A stretch of DNA of 64,000 bases, from the NCBI RefSeq assembly GCF_947495025.1, contig NZ_CANLXG010000002.1:620001-684000 (forward strand), given 5' to 3'. Below the pieces are notes generated by a model that saw only the letters and a program-made list of their open reading frames with translations, was not told the origin of the DNA and did not search any database. Made by a program: the position numbers and the translations under genes. Shown here one piece after another: positions 51,130 through 60,447 of this stretch. Every line of letters begins with the position of its first letter. Position 1 is the first letter of the stretch. The DNA comes from an uncultured Roseobacter sp. (GTDB lineage: Bacteria; Pseudomonadota; Alphaproteobacteria; Rhodobacterales; Rhodobacteraceae).

Positions 51130-52672
51130 GCCAGCGCCCTCCCCGGTCGCAGATCCAGAAAATGCCCAGCGCCATCGCCAGCAGGAGCAGCGCCGCACCG
51201 GCGGCAGCCTCAGTGCGGTAGGCGCTCATAAGCCGGTACATCTGCAGAGGCAGCGTCGTCCGGTCAGGATCAGAAAACAGCGCGATGACTCCCAGATCGC
51301 CCACAGACAGAGCACCTGTCAGCCCGGCCGCAAAGCCAATCTGCGTGCGGGCCCTTGGCAGGATCAGCCAGCGCCATGCCTGCAGGCCGGTTAAACCCAG
51401 CGTCACACACAGACGCCCATAGCCTGTAAGAGCGTCACGCACGCCGGGCACGATGATACGCAGGGCAAAGGGCAGCGCCATGAGCGCATTGACCACGGCT
51501 GTGACCGGCAGCGAGAGCGCAACGGGGTCAGCAACCGGATTGAGCAGGATGAACCAGCCCACGCCGAGCATGAGCGGAGAAGCAGACAGACCGATAAGAC
51601 CCACGGCCTCGGCGCTGCCTTTGTCCCGGATCGCAATCCAGCCGGCGAGCGGCAGGGCCAGGGCGAGCATGACCACAATGCTGAGGCCGGCGACCCAGAG
51701 TGACGTAAACGCGGCCTGCCAGGCGGTTGCCGGAACATACACCAGTCCTGCGATACCCGACAGGGTCACTGCGGTCAGCGGGCCCAGCAGAAAAAGCCCA
51801 CCGGCAAGAATTGCGGCGATATCCAGAGCACGCTGCAGTCCGCCGCGCGCATCGAAGCGCGTCACTTTGCGGTCCATCCCCGCCGTCATCGGAATATCCG
51901 GAATGACGCGCAGCGCCAGGACCGCCGCCGCGCCCGCCAGAACGAGCTGCAGTACCGACAGGAAGGCGGCCCGGGACAGATCGAACTCGAACCGGAACGC
52001 CTGATAAATAGCCAGCTCGATCGTCGTGGCCCTGGGGCCTCCGCCCAGGGTGAGCGCCACGGCAAAGCTGGTCAGGCAGATCACAAAGATAAGGGCGGCG
52101 GCCCCCGGCAGTATCCGCCGTATCATCGGCCATTCGAGCGTGTGAAAGATCATGCGCGGCGGCAGATCAAGCTGCGCTGCAAGCCGGAAATGTTCGCCTG
52201 GAATGCTCTGCCATCCCTGAAGCAGCAGACGTGTGGCGAGCGGCAGATTGAAGAAGACATGGGCCAGCACCACGCCGTGCAACCCGTAAATTGAGACTTC
52301 GGGCAGCCCGAAGAGCGCCAGTGCCTGGTTCAGCAGGCCGTTCCGACCGAAAATCGCAAGCAGGCCGAGAACCGCGACAATGACGGGAAGAATAAAGGGC
52401 GCACCCAGCAGCGTGATAAGCAGCCCTTTGCCCGGCAATTCCCGCCGCGCCAGAGCGCGGGCCAGCGGTATGGCAAGAACGACAGAAAACAGGGCGGAAA
52501 GCGCCGCCTGGAACAGGGTGAACCTGATTGCCGCCCAGTCCGCCGGGCCCAGCCCGCTACCGGGTCCGGCCCTAAGACCGATGCCCACAAACGACAGCAT
52601 GACCACCGCGACGATAAGTGCCGCAGCGATCAGGCCGGATCGGCCGGTTACTGGCTGAGCGCTGCGCGCCAT
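51116..52672 (-). CDS. thiP: Thiamine ABC transporter permease ThiP
   Basis: A 518-residue permease with about twelve membrane segments, the double-length form of ThiP. Two EAA-like loops are visible (GWQSIPGEHFRLAAQLDLPPR in the first half and ALTGYGRLCVTLGLTGLQAWRWLILP in the second). It overlaps both thiB (25 bp) and thiQ (14 bp), so the three are tightly coupled. Confidence 0.94.
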   Translation of the reverse strand: MARSAQPVTGRSGLIAAALIVAVVMLSFVGIGLRAGPGSGLGPADWAAIRFTLFQAALSALFSVVLAIPLARALARRELPGKGLLITLLGAPFILPVIVAVLGLLAIFGRNGLLNQALALFGLPEVSIYGLHGVVLAHVFFNLPLATRLLLQGWQSIPGEHFRLAAQLDLPPRMIFHTLEWPMIRRILPGAAALIFVICLTSFAVALTLGGGPRATTIELAIYQAFRFEFDLSRAAFLSVLQLVLAGAAAVLALRVIPDIPMTAGMDRKVTRFDARGGLQRALDIAAILAGGLFLLGPLTAVTLSGIAGLVYVPATAWQAAFTSLWVAGLSIVVMLALALPLAGWIAIRDKGSAEAVGLIGLSASPLMLGVGWFILLNPVADPVALSLPVTAVVNALMALPFALRIIVPGVRDALTGYGRLCVTLGLTGLQAWRWLILPRARTQIGFAAGLTGALSVGDLGVIALFSDPDRTTLPLQMYRLMSAYRTEAAAGAALLLLAMALGIFWICDRGGRWHADT

Positions 52673-53631
52673 GTCTCGATGGCCTGCGCCTGAAGCTCTG
52701 TGGCTTCTGCTTCGCTGTAGAACAGAACATTTTCAGGCAGGTTCAGCTGCGACCAGCCTTCAGGCCACTGGTCCTTTGGCAGCGCCGCGGGCAGCGACCA
52801 GTTCGCCGTCGGGATCATCGACTGAAAATCACCCGACATCACATAGGCCATAAAGGCATCCGCCAGTTCAGGCTGTTCCGTTTTGGCGATTTTGCCGACT
52901 GTTTCGACCATGAAATAGTGCCCCTCGGGGAAGATCGCGGCCTTTTTGGTGAAATCTTCTTCGGCGAACATGTGATAGGCGGGCGAGGTTGTGTAGCTGA
53001 GCACCATATCGGCCTCGCCGTCTGTGAACATGCCATAGCTGGTGGACCAGTCTTTGGTCACGGTCAGAATTTTTGGCGCCAGCTGCGCCCAGGCTTCGTC
53101 TGCCTTGTCGCCATACACAGCCTGCACCCAGAGCACCAGGGCGAGACCGGAGATGGATGTGCGCGGGTCCTGGATGACGATTTTCACATCATCCGGCAGC
53201 GCCAGCATTTCCTCGAAACTCGCCGGCGGCGCATCCATCAGTGTCTCGTTATAGATGAAGGCCGTGTGGCCGTAGTTAAACGGCAGGAAAGTATCGTCGC
53301 TCCATTCCACCGGCAGTGTCAGTGCGCTGTTGTCCTGGCCGTGCGCGCCGAAAAGCCCGGTGGCCCGCGCTTTGGCCGTCACATCCGATGTCAGACCGAT
53401 GACCACATCTGCCTTAGTCCGCTCGCCTTCAAGCAAAAGGCGCGGCAGCAGATCGCCGGTCGACCATTGCAGGTCGCATTCACAGAAAGCTTCAAAGCCC
53501 TCTTCAATCATCGGGCCGGGCCCCCATTCGGAGGTAAAATAGTCGCCTGCGTAAACAGTCAGCACAGGTGTGTCCGCCCAGGCCTGGCTGGCGCAGAACA
53601 GGGTGGCAGCAATTACAGAAGTCTTACGCAT
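52648..53631 (-). CDS. thiB: Thiamine ABC transporter substrate-binding protein ThiB
   Basis: A 327-residue periplasmic thiamine/TPP receptor. ATG 53631 has AAAAGGA at good spacing; an ATG two codons earlier (53637) is also possible. Signal peptide: KTSVIAATLFCASQAWA. Family parts are LTVYAGDYFTSEWGPG, GDLLPRLLLEGERTKADVVIGL, and SPAYHMFAEED with the thiamine-stacking aromatic. First gene of thiBPQ, behind a TPP riboswitch. Confidence 0.93.
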   Translation of the reverse strand: MRKTSVIAATLFCASQAWADTPVLTVYAGDYFTSEWGPGPMIEEGFEAFCECDLQWSTGDLLPRLLLEGERTKADVVIGLTSDVTAKARATGLFGAHGQDNSALTLPVEWSDDTFLPFNYGHTAFIYNETLMDAPPASFEEMLALPDDVKIVIQDPRTSISGLALVLWVQAVYGDKADEAWAQLAPKILTVTKDWSTSYGMFTDGEADMVLSYTTSPAYHMFAEEDFTKKAAIFPEGHYFMVETVGKIAKTEQPELADAFMAYVMSGDFQSMIPTANWSLPAALPKDQWPEGWSQLNLPENVLFYSEAEATELQAQAIETWRAALSQ

Positions 53632-53682
53632 GATCATTCCTTTTCATATGCGTCAGACGGCGAAAGAGGATGATCAGGTCAA

Positions 53683-53765
53683 CCTTCCCTCCGCCGGTCT
53701 TAACCGGTTCAGGTTCTACGGGTCCGCGTGTTACGCATCTCAGCCGGAAAGGCCCCCCGAGGTGC
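53683..53765 (-). promoter_or_regulatory. TPP riboswitch (THI element)
   Basis: On the minus strand the conserved elements run TCGGGGGGCC, GGCTGAGATG, ACCCGTAGAACCTGAACC, GGTTAAGACCGGCGGAGGGAAGG in pieces. CTGAGA and GAACCTGA are the pyrimidine- and pyrophosphate-sensor signatures. It ends about 50 nt before thiB and should switch off thiBPQ when TPP is plentiful. Confidence 0.96.
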
Positions 53766-53861
53766 GATCAGACGTAAAGTGCCACCGCGGGATTGGCAAG
53801 CGATAAGGTCTTGAGGCGCGTCGCAGGCCCCGATAAGCACCTGGGTCAGAGGAGCAAGCTC

Positions 53862-54962
53862 ATGTCGATGAACAGTTTTGGCCATCTTTTCCGTGTGACA
53901 ACCTGGGGTGAAAGCCACGGGCCGGCGCTTGGCGCGACGGTGGACGGCTGCCCGCCAGGCGTGGAAATCGACGCGGCGATGATCCAGCAATGGCTGGACA
54001 AGCGCAAACCCGGCCAGAACAAATACACGACCCAGCGGCGCGAGGCCGATGAGGTCAGGATCCTGTCGGGCACCTTTGAGGGCGTGACCACCGGAACGCC
54101 GGTGCAGCTGATGATCGAAAACACCGACCAGCGTTCAAAAGACTACGGAGACATCAAAGAGAAGTTCCGCCCGGGTCATGCGGACATCACCTATTACCAG
54201 AAATATGGCGTACGCGATTACCGCGGCGGCGGTCGCTCGAGCGCGCGCGAGACCGCTGCGCGCGTGGCGGCAGGTGGTCTCGCGCGCGCAGCACTCCGCT
54301 CACTGGTCCCCGCGCTGGAGATCAAAGGGTACATGACCCGCATGGGCGCACATGAAATAGACCGCGACCGCTTTGACTGGGCGCAGATTGACGAGAACCC
54401 CTTCTGGGTGCCGGACGCCAAAGCTGCAACGGACTGGGCGACCTATCTGGACGGTCTGCGCAAATCGGGCAGCTCGGTAGGCGCCGTCATAGAGGTTGTT
54501 GCACGCGGGGTACCAGCCGGACTGGGTGCCCCTGTTTACGGAAAGCTCGATACCGACCTGGCAGCGGCGATGATGAGTATCAACGCCGTAAAGGGTGTCG
54601 AAATTGGTGAGGGCATGTCAGCGGCGATGCTGACCGGCGAGCTGAACGCAGATGAGATCTCAATGGGGCCGGACGGGCCGGAATATTCCTCAAACCACGC
54701 AGGCGGCATACTCGGCGGCATCAGCACAGGGCAGGACATCGTGGTCCGGTTCGCCGTAAAGCCGACCTCGAGTATCCTGACCACCCGCCGGACGATCACG
54801 AAATCCGGCGAGGACACCGAGATCATCACCAAAGGGCGGCACGATCCCTGTGTTGGTATCCGCGCGGTACCTGTAGGTGAGGCGATGATGGCCTGCGTGA
54901 TCCTCGATCATCTGCTGCTGCACCGCGGACAGGTCGGTGAAAACAAGGGCCGGATCGGCTAA
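53862..54962 (+). CDS. aroC: Chorismate synthase AroC
   Basis: A 366-residue enzyme making chorismate from EPSP with reduced FMN. ATG 53862 has AGAGGAG upstream. Diagnostic motifs are [18 protein letters not shown] at the start, [21 protein letters not shown] in the middle, and the catalytic-loop region [17 protein letters not shown], with [17 protein letters not shown] near the end. Confidence 0.97.
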   Translation: MSMNSFGHLFRVTTWGESHGPALGATVDGCPPGVEIDAAMIQQWLDKRKPGQNKYTTQRREADEVRILSGTFEGVTTGTPVQLMIENTDQRSKDYGDIKEKFRPGHADITYYQKYGVRDYRGGGRSSARETAARVAAGGLARAALRSLVPALEIKGYMTRMGAHEIDRDRFDWAQIDENPFWVPDAKAATDWATYLDGLRKSGSSVGAVIEVVARGVPAGLGAPVYGKLDTDLAAAMMSINAVKGVEIGEGMSAAMLTGELNADEISMGPDGPEYSSNHAGGILGGISTGQDIVVRFAVKPTSSILTTRRTITKSGEDTEIITKGRHDPCVGIRAVPVGEAMMACVILDHLLLHRGQVGENKGRIG

Positions 54963-54968
54963 AAGCCG

Positions 54969-55556
54969 TCAGCGCGCTCTGAGCAGCTCTTCGATTCCGC
55001 GGCCGCTCTGCTCCACAATACCCAGCGGCAGACATGAACGCGCGAGCACCCTGAGACCGATATACTGAGTCAGCAGAACATTGGCGAGCGTGGCCCGCGC
55101 ATCGGGCTGCATGGTGTCATGCAGAGGCGACGCCGACAGCGCCACGGCCAGAGCATCGCGGATCCGGCGCAGACCATTGTTCACAGCCGCCGCGATCTCA
55201 GGGTCAGACATTTCATTTCCAGCCGCTGCGGTACACAAAAGGCAACCGCGCCGGTCACCATCACTGACCGCCTGCACGACGCCCTTGAACAACCCCAGCA
55301 CCCTGCGGCGGCCGTCCGGGACGCTGATATCTGTGAGCCGCCGGACGGCTTTATCCACGGCAACAGTCTCGTAGTGATCAAGCACCCGCAGATACAGCGA
55401 CTTTTTATCCTGAAATGCCTTGTACAGACTGCCACGGGTCAGACCCATCCCTTCGAGAAGGTCGGGCAGAGAGGCATCCTCATACCCTTTGGCCCAGAAA
55501 ACGTCAGCAGCTTTCCGGATTGCCTCGTCTGTATCGAATTCTCTTGGTCGCGCCAT
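54969..55556 (-). CDS. TetR/AcrR-family regulator
   Basis: A 195-residue repressor. The N-terminal HTH is RKAADVFWAKGYEDASLPDLLEGMGLTRGSLYKAFQDKKSLYLRVL (in parts), and the C-terminal half has the TetR_C cysteine-bearing segment GCLLCTAAAGNEMSDPEI of the AcuR/NemR-like group, which can sense electrophiles. It is divergent from a DM13-like secreted protein with a perfect 8-bp-arm palindrome between. Convergent with aroC at 6 bp. Confidence 0.9.
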   Translation of the reverse strand: MARPREFDTDEAIRKAADVFWAKGYEDASLPDLLEGMGLTRGSLYKAFQDKKSLYLRVLDHYETVAVDKAVRRLTDISVPDGRRRVLGLFKGVVQAVSDGDRRGCLLCTAAAGNEMSDPEIAAAVNNGLRRIRDALAVALSASPLHDTMQPDARATLANVLLTQYIGLRVLARSCLPLGIVEQSGRGIEELLRAR

Positions 55557-55604
55557 GGCACCCTCATGTTTTCATGTCGCCCCTATATAATTGGGAACTA
55601 ATCG

Positions 55605-55628
55605 ATACACAATCACAGTTTTGTGTAT
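55605..55628. promoter_or_regulatory. TetR-type operator candidate
   Basis: ATACACAA-N8-TTGTGTAT is a perfect 24-bp dyad, 49 bp from the TetR start and 50 bp from the DM13-like gene. The right arm TTGTGT can act as the -35 for rightward transcription, with TAATTC about 18 bp further as -10. Most likely the autoregulatory operator. Confidence 0.65.
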
Positions 55629-55677
55629 TGTACCATTCGGTTCCTAATTCTATATGTCGCTCATCGGAACCGCAGAA

Positions 55678-56070
55678 ATGGACAAAAACATGAAAAACCT
55701 CGTCACAGCCGTACTCATCGCCGGCCTCACCGCACTGACAACCTTTGGCGCACAGGCCGACACCAGCAGCACCTTCACAGGCGCGAGCGACCACATCACC
55801 ACCGGTAAGGTAACGATCGTTCGCAATGACGACGGCACCGCGACCGTCACCCTGCATGAAGATTTCTCACTGGACGGCGCGCCCGACCCGCGCGTGGGTT
55901 TTGGCAAAGACGGTGAATACGCGCTCGAAGCTGACCTCGGCGCTCTGAAAAACCTGACTGGCAAACAGACCTACATCGTGCCGGCCTCCGTCAACCTAGA
56001 CGACTACAACGAAATTTATATCTGGTGCCTGAAATTCTCGGTACCGCTCGGCGTTGCTGCGCTGAACTGA
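55678..56070 (+). CDS. Secreted DM13-domain-like protein
   Basis: About 130 residues. After a signal peptide (KNLVTAVLIAGLTALTTFGAQA) the mature part SSTFTGASDHITTGKVTIVRNDDGTATVTLHEDFSLDGAPDPRVGFG (given in parts) fits the DM13 domain, with a single Cys in IYIWCLKFSVPLG at the end that the family keeps and that has been proposed to bind redox groups. The start may be ATG 55678 or 55690. Likely under control of the divergent TetR. Confidence 0.8.
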   Translation: MDKNMKNLVTAVLIAGLTALTTFGAQADTSSTFTGASDHITTGKVTIVRNDDGTATVTLHEDFSLDGAPDPRVGFGKDGEYALEADLGALKNLTGKQTYIVPASVNLDDYNEIYIWCLKFSVPLGVAALN

Positions 56071-56142
56071 TATGCCTCTGATCAGGCGCCGTTTTCCCTT
56101 GCGGCGCTTGATCTTTCCCCGCCAGAGGCGCAAAGAACTCCT

Positions 56143-57117
56143 ATGCCCTCTGACCTGACCCAGAACAGACCCGGCCGCGCCATAGCTCTCAAGCTGGCCG
56201 CGGTCTTTCTCTTTATGGTGATGGCCGCGATCATCAAAGCCGTCTCGGACGAGGTCCCGCCCGGCCAGGCCGTTTTTTTCAGATCATTTTTTGCCATTCC
56301 GGTGATTACCCTCTGGCTCTGGCAGCGCGGGCAGCTGCGCTATGGCCTGGTGCCGTCCAATCTGATGGGGCATGTCTGGCGCGGACTTTTTGGCACCTCG
56401 GCTATGGGACTTACCTTTGCCGGACTGGGCCTGCTGCCGCTGCCCGAAGTGACCGCCATCGGCTATGCCACGCCAATTTTTGCAGTGATTTTCGCTGCCG
56501 TTTTTCTGGGTGAGCGTATCCGCCTTTTCCGCCTTTCCGCTGTGGGTCTCGGCCTGATCGGCGTCCTGATCGTGATCGCGCCGCGCCTGAGTGTTGGTGC
56601 AGATACGCTTTCTACGGCTGCGACCGCCGGGGCACTGATGGTCCTTGCCGCATCTATTCTGCGGGCGCTCGTGCAGATCCATGTACGCCGCCTGGTGCAG
56701 ACGGACCACACGGCCGCAATTGTGTTTTATTTCTCTGTGACAGCAAGCTGCATCGCCCTGCTCAGTATGCCGCTGGGTCTGATATACAGCCACCCGTCGC
56801 TGGTCTGGGTCGTACCTCCGGGCTGGGTTGTGGGCATGATGATTTCTGCCGGGCTGGTGGGCGGTGTCGCACAGATCATGGTGACGTCGTCTTACCGGTT
56901 CGGCGGCGCCTCGATGCTGGCACCATTTGACTATGCTTCCATGATTTTTGCTGGTCTGATCGGATACGTGGTCTTTGACGAAGTGCCGACCGGCCCCATC
57001 ATCATTGGTGCTGCACTGGTGATTGCCGGCGGCATTCTGATCATCTGGCGCGAGCGGCAGCTCGGACTCGACCGGAGCAAATCAAAGCCCAACCAGACCC
57101 CGACCGGCGCGCCTTGA
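56143..57117 (+). CDS. EamA/DMT-family permease
   Basis: A 324-residue ten-helix drug/metabolite transporter. Typical segments are LAAVFLFMVMAAIIKAVSDEVPPGQAVFFRSFFAIPV, AMGLTFAGLGLLPLPEVTAIGYATPIFAVIFAAVFLGE and the second-repeat FDYASMIFAGLIGYVVFDEVP. The short C-terminal tail is polar. Substrate unknown. No clear functional link to neighbours. Confidence 0.87.
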   Translation: MPSDLTQNRPGRAIALKLAAVFLFMVMAAIIKAVSDEVPPGQAVFFRSFFAIPVITLWLWQRGQLRYGLVPSNLMGHVWRGLFGTSAMGLTFAGLGLLPLPEVTAIGYATPIFAVIFAAVFLGERIRLFRLSAVGLGLIGVLIVIAPRLSVGADTLSTAATAGALMVLAASILRALVQIHVRRLVQTDHTAAIVFYFSVTASCIALLSMPLGLIYSHPSLVWVVPPGWVVGMMISAGLVGGVAQIMVTSSYRFGGASMLAPFDYASMIFAGLIGYVVFDEVPTGPIIIGAALVIAGGILIIWRERQLGLDRSKSKPNQTPTGAP

Positions 57118-57147
57118 ACAACAACGGCATACGCCTAGCTTTCTGGC

Positions 57148-57756
57148 ATGGACAAGCGCCGTGACCTGAGACCACCCATCGGGCAGATCACCACGGGCAC
57201 CGAGCTGCGCAGGTGGTACTGGCTAAAACCGGAACTGGAGGCACATGCCAGGGCTCTGGGGCTGCGGCACACAGGGGGCAAGTTTACAATTCTCGACCGG
57301 CTGGCACACTTTCTCGATACGGGCGAGACCGTCTGGCCCGGGGACAGACGCACCACGCCGCGATCCCGTTTTGACTGGCACAGTGCGGAGCTGACACCCG
57401 AAACTGTGATCACCGACAGTTACAGAAACTCGCAGAACGTCCGCCGTTTCTTCAAAACGCATGCGGATCCGGCATTTAAGTTCAACATCGCTTTCATGAA
57501 ATGGATGAAATCCAACACAGGCCGGACGCTTGCGGAAGCAGTCTCGGAATACCACCGCATGAAGGCCGAAGAGGCGCAGCCCGGTTTCCAGTCTGAAATT
57601 GCAAACCACAACCAGTTCAACCAGTACACCCGGGACTTTCTCGCAGATAACCCGCACATGGGCATGAAAGAGGTGCGTCACTTCTGGGCGCTGAAAAAGG
57701 GGCTGCCTTCAGACACCGGACGTCACGTCTATGAACGGTCCGACCTCGACCTCTGA
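57148..57756 (+). CDS. SAP-like/DUF6434 domain protein
   Basis: A 202-residue soluble protein. Residues about 17-60 (LRRWYWLKPELEAHARALGLRHTGGKFTILDRLAHFLDTG) resemble a SAP-type helix-turn-helix nucleic-acid-binding motif. The following RFDWHSAELTPETVITDSYRNSQNVRRFF stretch is the DUF6434 region. The rest is helical. Function unknown. Confidence 0.7.
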   Translation: MDKRRDLRPPIGQITTGTELRRWYWLKPELEAHARALGLRHTGGKFTILDRLAHFLDTGETVWPGDRRTTPRSRFDWHSAELTPETVITDSYRNSQNVRRFFKTHADPAFKFNIAFMKWMKSNTGRTLAEAVSEYHRMKAEEAQPGFQSEIANHNQFNQYTRDFLADNPHMGMKEVRHFWALKKGLPSDTGRHVYERSDLDL

Positions 57757-57774
57757 ACCTCCCGGCACTTCAGA

Positions 57775-58116
57775 TCAGCGCGCGTGGCAGGCCGATGCCT
57801 CGACGATCAGGCCGTCCTGGCCGAACCGCAGGGTCTCTGCCGCCAGGACGCCGTGCTGGTTGCGATAGGTAATCACCATCATCCCGTGCCCGTGAAGCAC
57901 ATCGACAACAACGAATGACAGATCAGGCTGTTGTTCCAGAGCCGCTGCCCAATAGGCCCGCAGCGCATAGCGCCCAAAAAGCTCGCCGCGCCCGGTCAGG
58001 CGCATCGCCTTCTGAGAGCGAAAGACCACATCCGCGCTGTAGTGGGCGAGGATGCGGTCAAGATCGTGGGAGTTCCACGCGGCTTCCCAGGCCTCGGCAA
58101 AGGCTGCATAGTCCAC
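57775..58116 (-). CDS. NTF2-like/SnoaL-fold protein
   Basis: A 113-residue protein of the NTF2-like superfamily: YAAFAEAWEAAWNSHDLDRILAHYSADVVFRS is the characteristic helix-helix-strand opening, followed by strands ending VITYRNQHGVLAAETLRFG. It begins 4 bp after ilvE on the same strand, so it is co-transcribed. No specific function can be given. Confidence 0.78.
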   Translation of the reverse strand: MDYAAFAEAWEAAWNSHDLDRILAHYSADVVFRSQKAMRLTGRGELFGRYALRAYWAAALEQQPDLSFVVVDVLHGHGMMVITYRNQHGVLAAETLRFGQDGLIVEASACHAR

Positions 58117-58120
58117 GCGG

Positions 58121-58990
58121 TTACGCGCGAACCAGTTTTTCGTACCCTTCGGCGATGTCGCGCGTCAGGCTGCCGACCTCAAAGTTATAATCCCCGATCT
58201 GTCCGACCGGTGTCACCTCGGCAGCGGTGCCGGTCAGCCAGCACTGCTCGAACCCTTCCAGCTCTTCGGGCATGATGTGACGCTCATGCACTCTGATCTG
58301 GCGGTCTTTCAGCATACCGATGACGGTCTGGCGCGTAATGCCGTTGAGAAAACAGTCCGGATCAGGTGTGTGCACTTCTCCGTCTTTAACAAAGAAGATA
58401 TTCGCGCCCGTCGCCTCGGCCACATAGCCGCGATAGTCAAACATCATCGCATCAGAACAGCCCCTGGCCTCGGCCGCATGCTTGGACATGGTGCATATCA
58501 TATAAAGACCCGCCGCCTTGGCATGGCTCGGGATCGTCTCCGGGCTGGGGCGCTTCCACTTTGAGATGTCCAGCTTTGCGCCTTTCATCTTGGCGTCACC
58601 ATAATACGCCCCCCACTCCCACGCAGCGATGGCCAGACGGACAGGGTTGCGCGCAGAGGCGACACCCATGTCCTCGCCAGCGCCACGCCACGCAATCGCG
58701 CGCACATAAGCGTCCTGCAGACCGGAAGCGGCGAGAACCTCGACCTTGGCGGCCTCGATCTCGTCGACAGTCCAGGGGATCTCAAAATCGATCATCTCGG
58801 CGGAACGCTTCAGACGCTCGGAGTGTTCGCGGCTCTTGAAAATCTTTCCGTTATAGGCCCGTTCGCCTTCAAAAACCGACGAGGCATAGTGCATGGCATG
58901 GGTCAGGATATGGACGTTTGCCTCGCGCCAGTCGATCATCTGGCCATCCATCCAGATCGTTCCGTCACGGTCGTTATATGCACCCGCCAT
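58121..58990 (-). CDS. ilvE: Branched-chain amino acid aminotransferase IlvE
   Basis: A 289-residue class IV PLP aminotransferase for the last step of Leu, Ile and Val synthesis. It has the N-terminal IWMDGQMIDWREANVHILTHAMHYASSVFEGERAY, the PLP-Lys region KHAAEARGCSDAMMFDYRGYVAEATGANIFFV, and the GITRQTVIGMLKD turn. ATG 58990 is preceded by AAGGAAA. It is divergent from the petP-petR genes. Confidence 0.94.
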   Translation of the reverse strand: MAGAYNDRDGTIWMDGQMIDWREANVHILTHAMHYASSVFEGERAYNGKIFKSREHSERLKRSAEMIDFEIPWTVDEIEAAKVEVLAASGLQDAYVRAIAWRGAGEDMGVASARNPVRLAIAAWEWGAYYGDAKMKGAKLDISKWKRPSPETIPSHAKAAGLYMICTMSKHAAEARGCSDAMMFDYRGYVAEATGANIFFVKDGEVHTPDPDCFLNGITRQTVIGMLKDRQIRVHERHIMPEELEGFEQCWLTGTAAEVTPVGQIGDYNFEVGSLTRDIAEGYEKLVRA

Positions 58991-59029
58991 CTCATTTCCT
59001 TCCCGGGATCAGATCTAAATTTCCAGATG

Positions 59030-59069
59030 TTGCGCAAATTACGTCCGGTACGGACATATAATTGCGCAA
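59030..59069. promoter_or_regulatory. Twin TTGCGCAA palindromes between ilvE and petP
   Basis: The 8-bp palindrome TTGCGCAA occurs twice (59030-59037 and 59062-59069), 32 bp apart, about three helical turns. Midway lies GTCCG-GTA-CGGAC (59043-59055). The symmetric layout between divergent genes suggests an operator, most simply for the adjacent MarR-type PetP. Inference. Confidence 0.5.
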
Positions 59070-59161
59070 AACCTGCGATTCGATATCGCTTCATACTTGG
59101 AATGTCAACAAGACTGACGTATGCTGTAACAAACCTGAGACGTCAAAGCGGGGATGACGAC

Positions 59162-59674
59162 ATGGCCGAGGGACAGGCACCAGCCGGCTATCGCAATGAA
59201 AACCTTCTGTTTCTGACGGACGAGCAGTTGCGCCAGGGGATTGAGGCAATGTTTTTTGCCTACCGTGGCTTTACCGCCGATCCTGACAGAATTCTGGCGG
59301 ACATGGCCTATGGACGGGCGCATCACCGCGCTGTTCACTTTATCAACCGTGCGCCCGGCACCACTGTGAATAACCTTCTCAACATTCTTGGCGTTACCAA
59401 ACAGTCACTGAACCGGGTCTTGCGCACCCTGATCGAGGATGGTCTGGTAGAGAGCAGGATCGGAAAGGCCGACAAGCGCGAGCGGCACCTGTTTCTGACA
59501 GAGGAGGGTAAAGCACTTGAGCAGAAACTGTCGGATGCACAGCGGGCGCGGATGCGAATGGCATTTCGCGACGCAGGTCCGGATGCAGTCGCCGGCTTTC
59601 GTCGGGTGCTCGAGGCTATGATGGATAAAGAAATGCGGTTCGCCTACACCAGACTGAAAGATACAACGACATGA
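59162..59674 (+). CDS. petP: MarR-family regulator PetP
   Basis: A 170-residue winged-helix protein. Its core is NNLLNILGVTKQSLNRVLRTLIEDGLVESRIGKADKRERHLFLTEEG in parts. ATG 59162 has GGGGAT upstream; an earlier ATG at 59101 is possible. It overlaps the next response-regulator gene by ATGA. The MarR-plus-orphan-response-regulator pair is the petPR arrangement of Rhodobacter capsulatus, where it is needed for bc1 complex and growth. The name is by this gene-pair resemblance. Confidence 0.82.
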   Translation: MAEGQAPAGYRNENLLFLTDEQLRQGIEAMFFAYRGFTADPDRILADMAYGRAHHRAVHFINRAPGTTVNNLLNILGVTKQSLNRVLRTLIEDGLVESRIGKADKRERHLFLTEEGKALEQKLSDAQRARMRMAFRDAGPDAVAGFRRVLEAMMDKEMRFAYTRLKDTTT

Positions 59675-60372
59675 GCGATTTTGACGCGCATCTCCTGATC
59701 GTCGACGACGACGAACGTATCCGCACCCTTCTGCAGAAGTTTCTGATCCGCAACGGTTTTCTGGTCACTTCAGCCCGCGACGCGGCACACGCAAGGCGCA
59801 TTTTGTCCGGCCTGGATTTCGACCTTATTGTCCTCGATGTGATGATGCCGGGCGAGGATGGGCTGGAACTGACGCGCTCCCTGCGTGAAAACAACGCGGT
59901 GCCGATCCTGCTGCTGACTGCCAAAGGCGAAACCGGCAACCGCATCGAAGGTCTGGAAGCCGGTGCGGACGACTACCTGCCCAAACCCTTTGAACCGCGC
60001 GAGCTGCTGCTCAGGATCAACGCAATCCTGAGACGTGTGCCCGAAGCACCGGCGGACGAGACCGCGCCCAAGGTCCTGACGCTCGGCCCGATACGGTACG
60101 ACATGGAGCGTGGAGAGATGTGGCGCGGCGAAGAGCTGGTCAGGCTGACAGCAACTGAAATACTGCTGATGAAGATTTTCTCGGGCAACTGCAACGAACC
60201 CATCAGCCGGGCACGTCTGGTTGAGGAACTGGGACGTGACCGGGGTCAGGCCCAGGAGCGGGCTGTGGATGTCCAGATCACCCGGTTGCGCCGCAAAATC
60301 GAGGCCGACCCGAAACAGCCCCGCTATCTGCAGACGGTGCGTGGCGCGGGATACATGCTGGCACCTGAATAA
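59671..60372 (+). CDS. petR: Orphan OmpR-family response regulator PetR
   Basis: A 233-residue response regulator: receiver domain (HLLIVDDDERIRTLLQKFL, phospho-acceptor Asp56 in LIVLDVMMPGEDG, conserved Thr in LLLTAKGE, Lys in DYLPKPF) and an OmpR/PhoB winged-helix effector (VRLTATEILLMKIFSGNCNEPISRARLVEEL...VDVQITRLRRKIE). No histidine kinase is adjacent. It is coupled to petP. Confidence 0.88.
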   Translation: MSDFDAHLLIVDDDERIRTLLQKFLIRNGFLVTSARDAAHARRILSGLDFDLIVLDVMMPGEDGLELTRSLRENNAVPILLLTAKGETGNRIEGLEAGADDYLPKPFEPRELLLRINAILRRVPEAPADETAPKVLTLGPIRYDMERGEMWRGEELVRLTATEILLMKIFSGNCNEPISRARLVEELGRDRGQAQERAVDVQITRLRRKIEADPKQPRYLQTVRGAGYMLAPE

Positions 60373-60447
60373 GCGCGACCGGCCGGTCTGGCGCGCGGTG
60401 TCCTAACCCGGTATATGTGCCGGTGAAATAAGAGCCGGAACACCACG

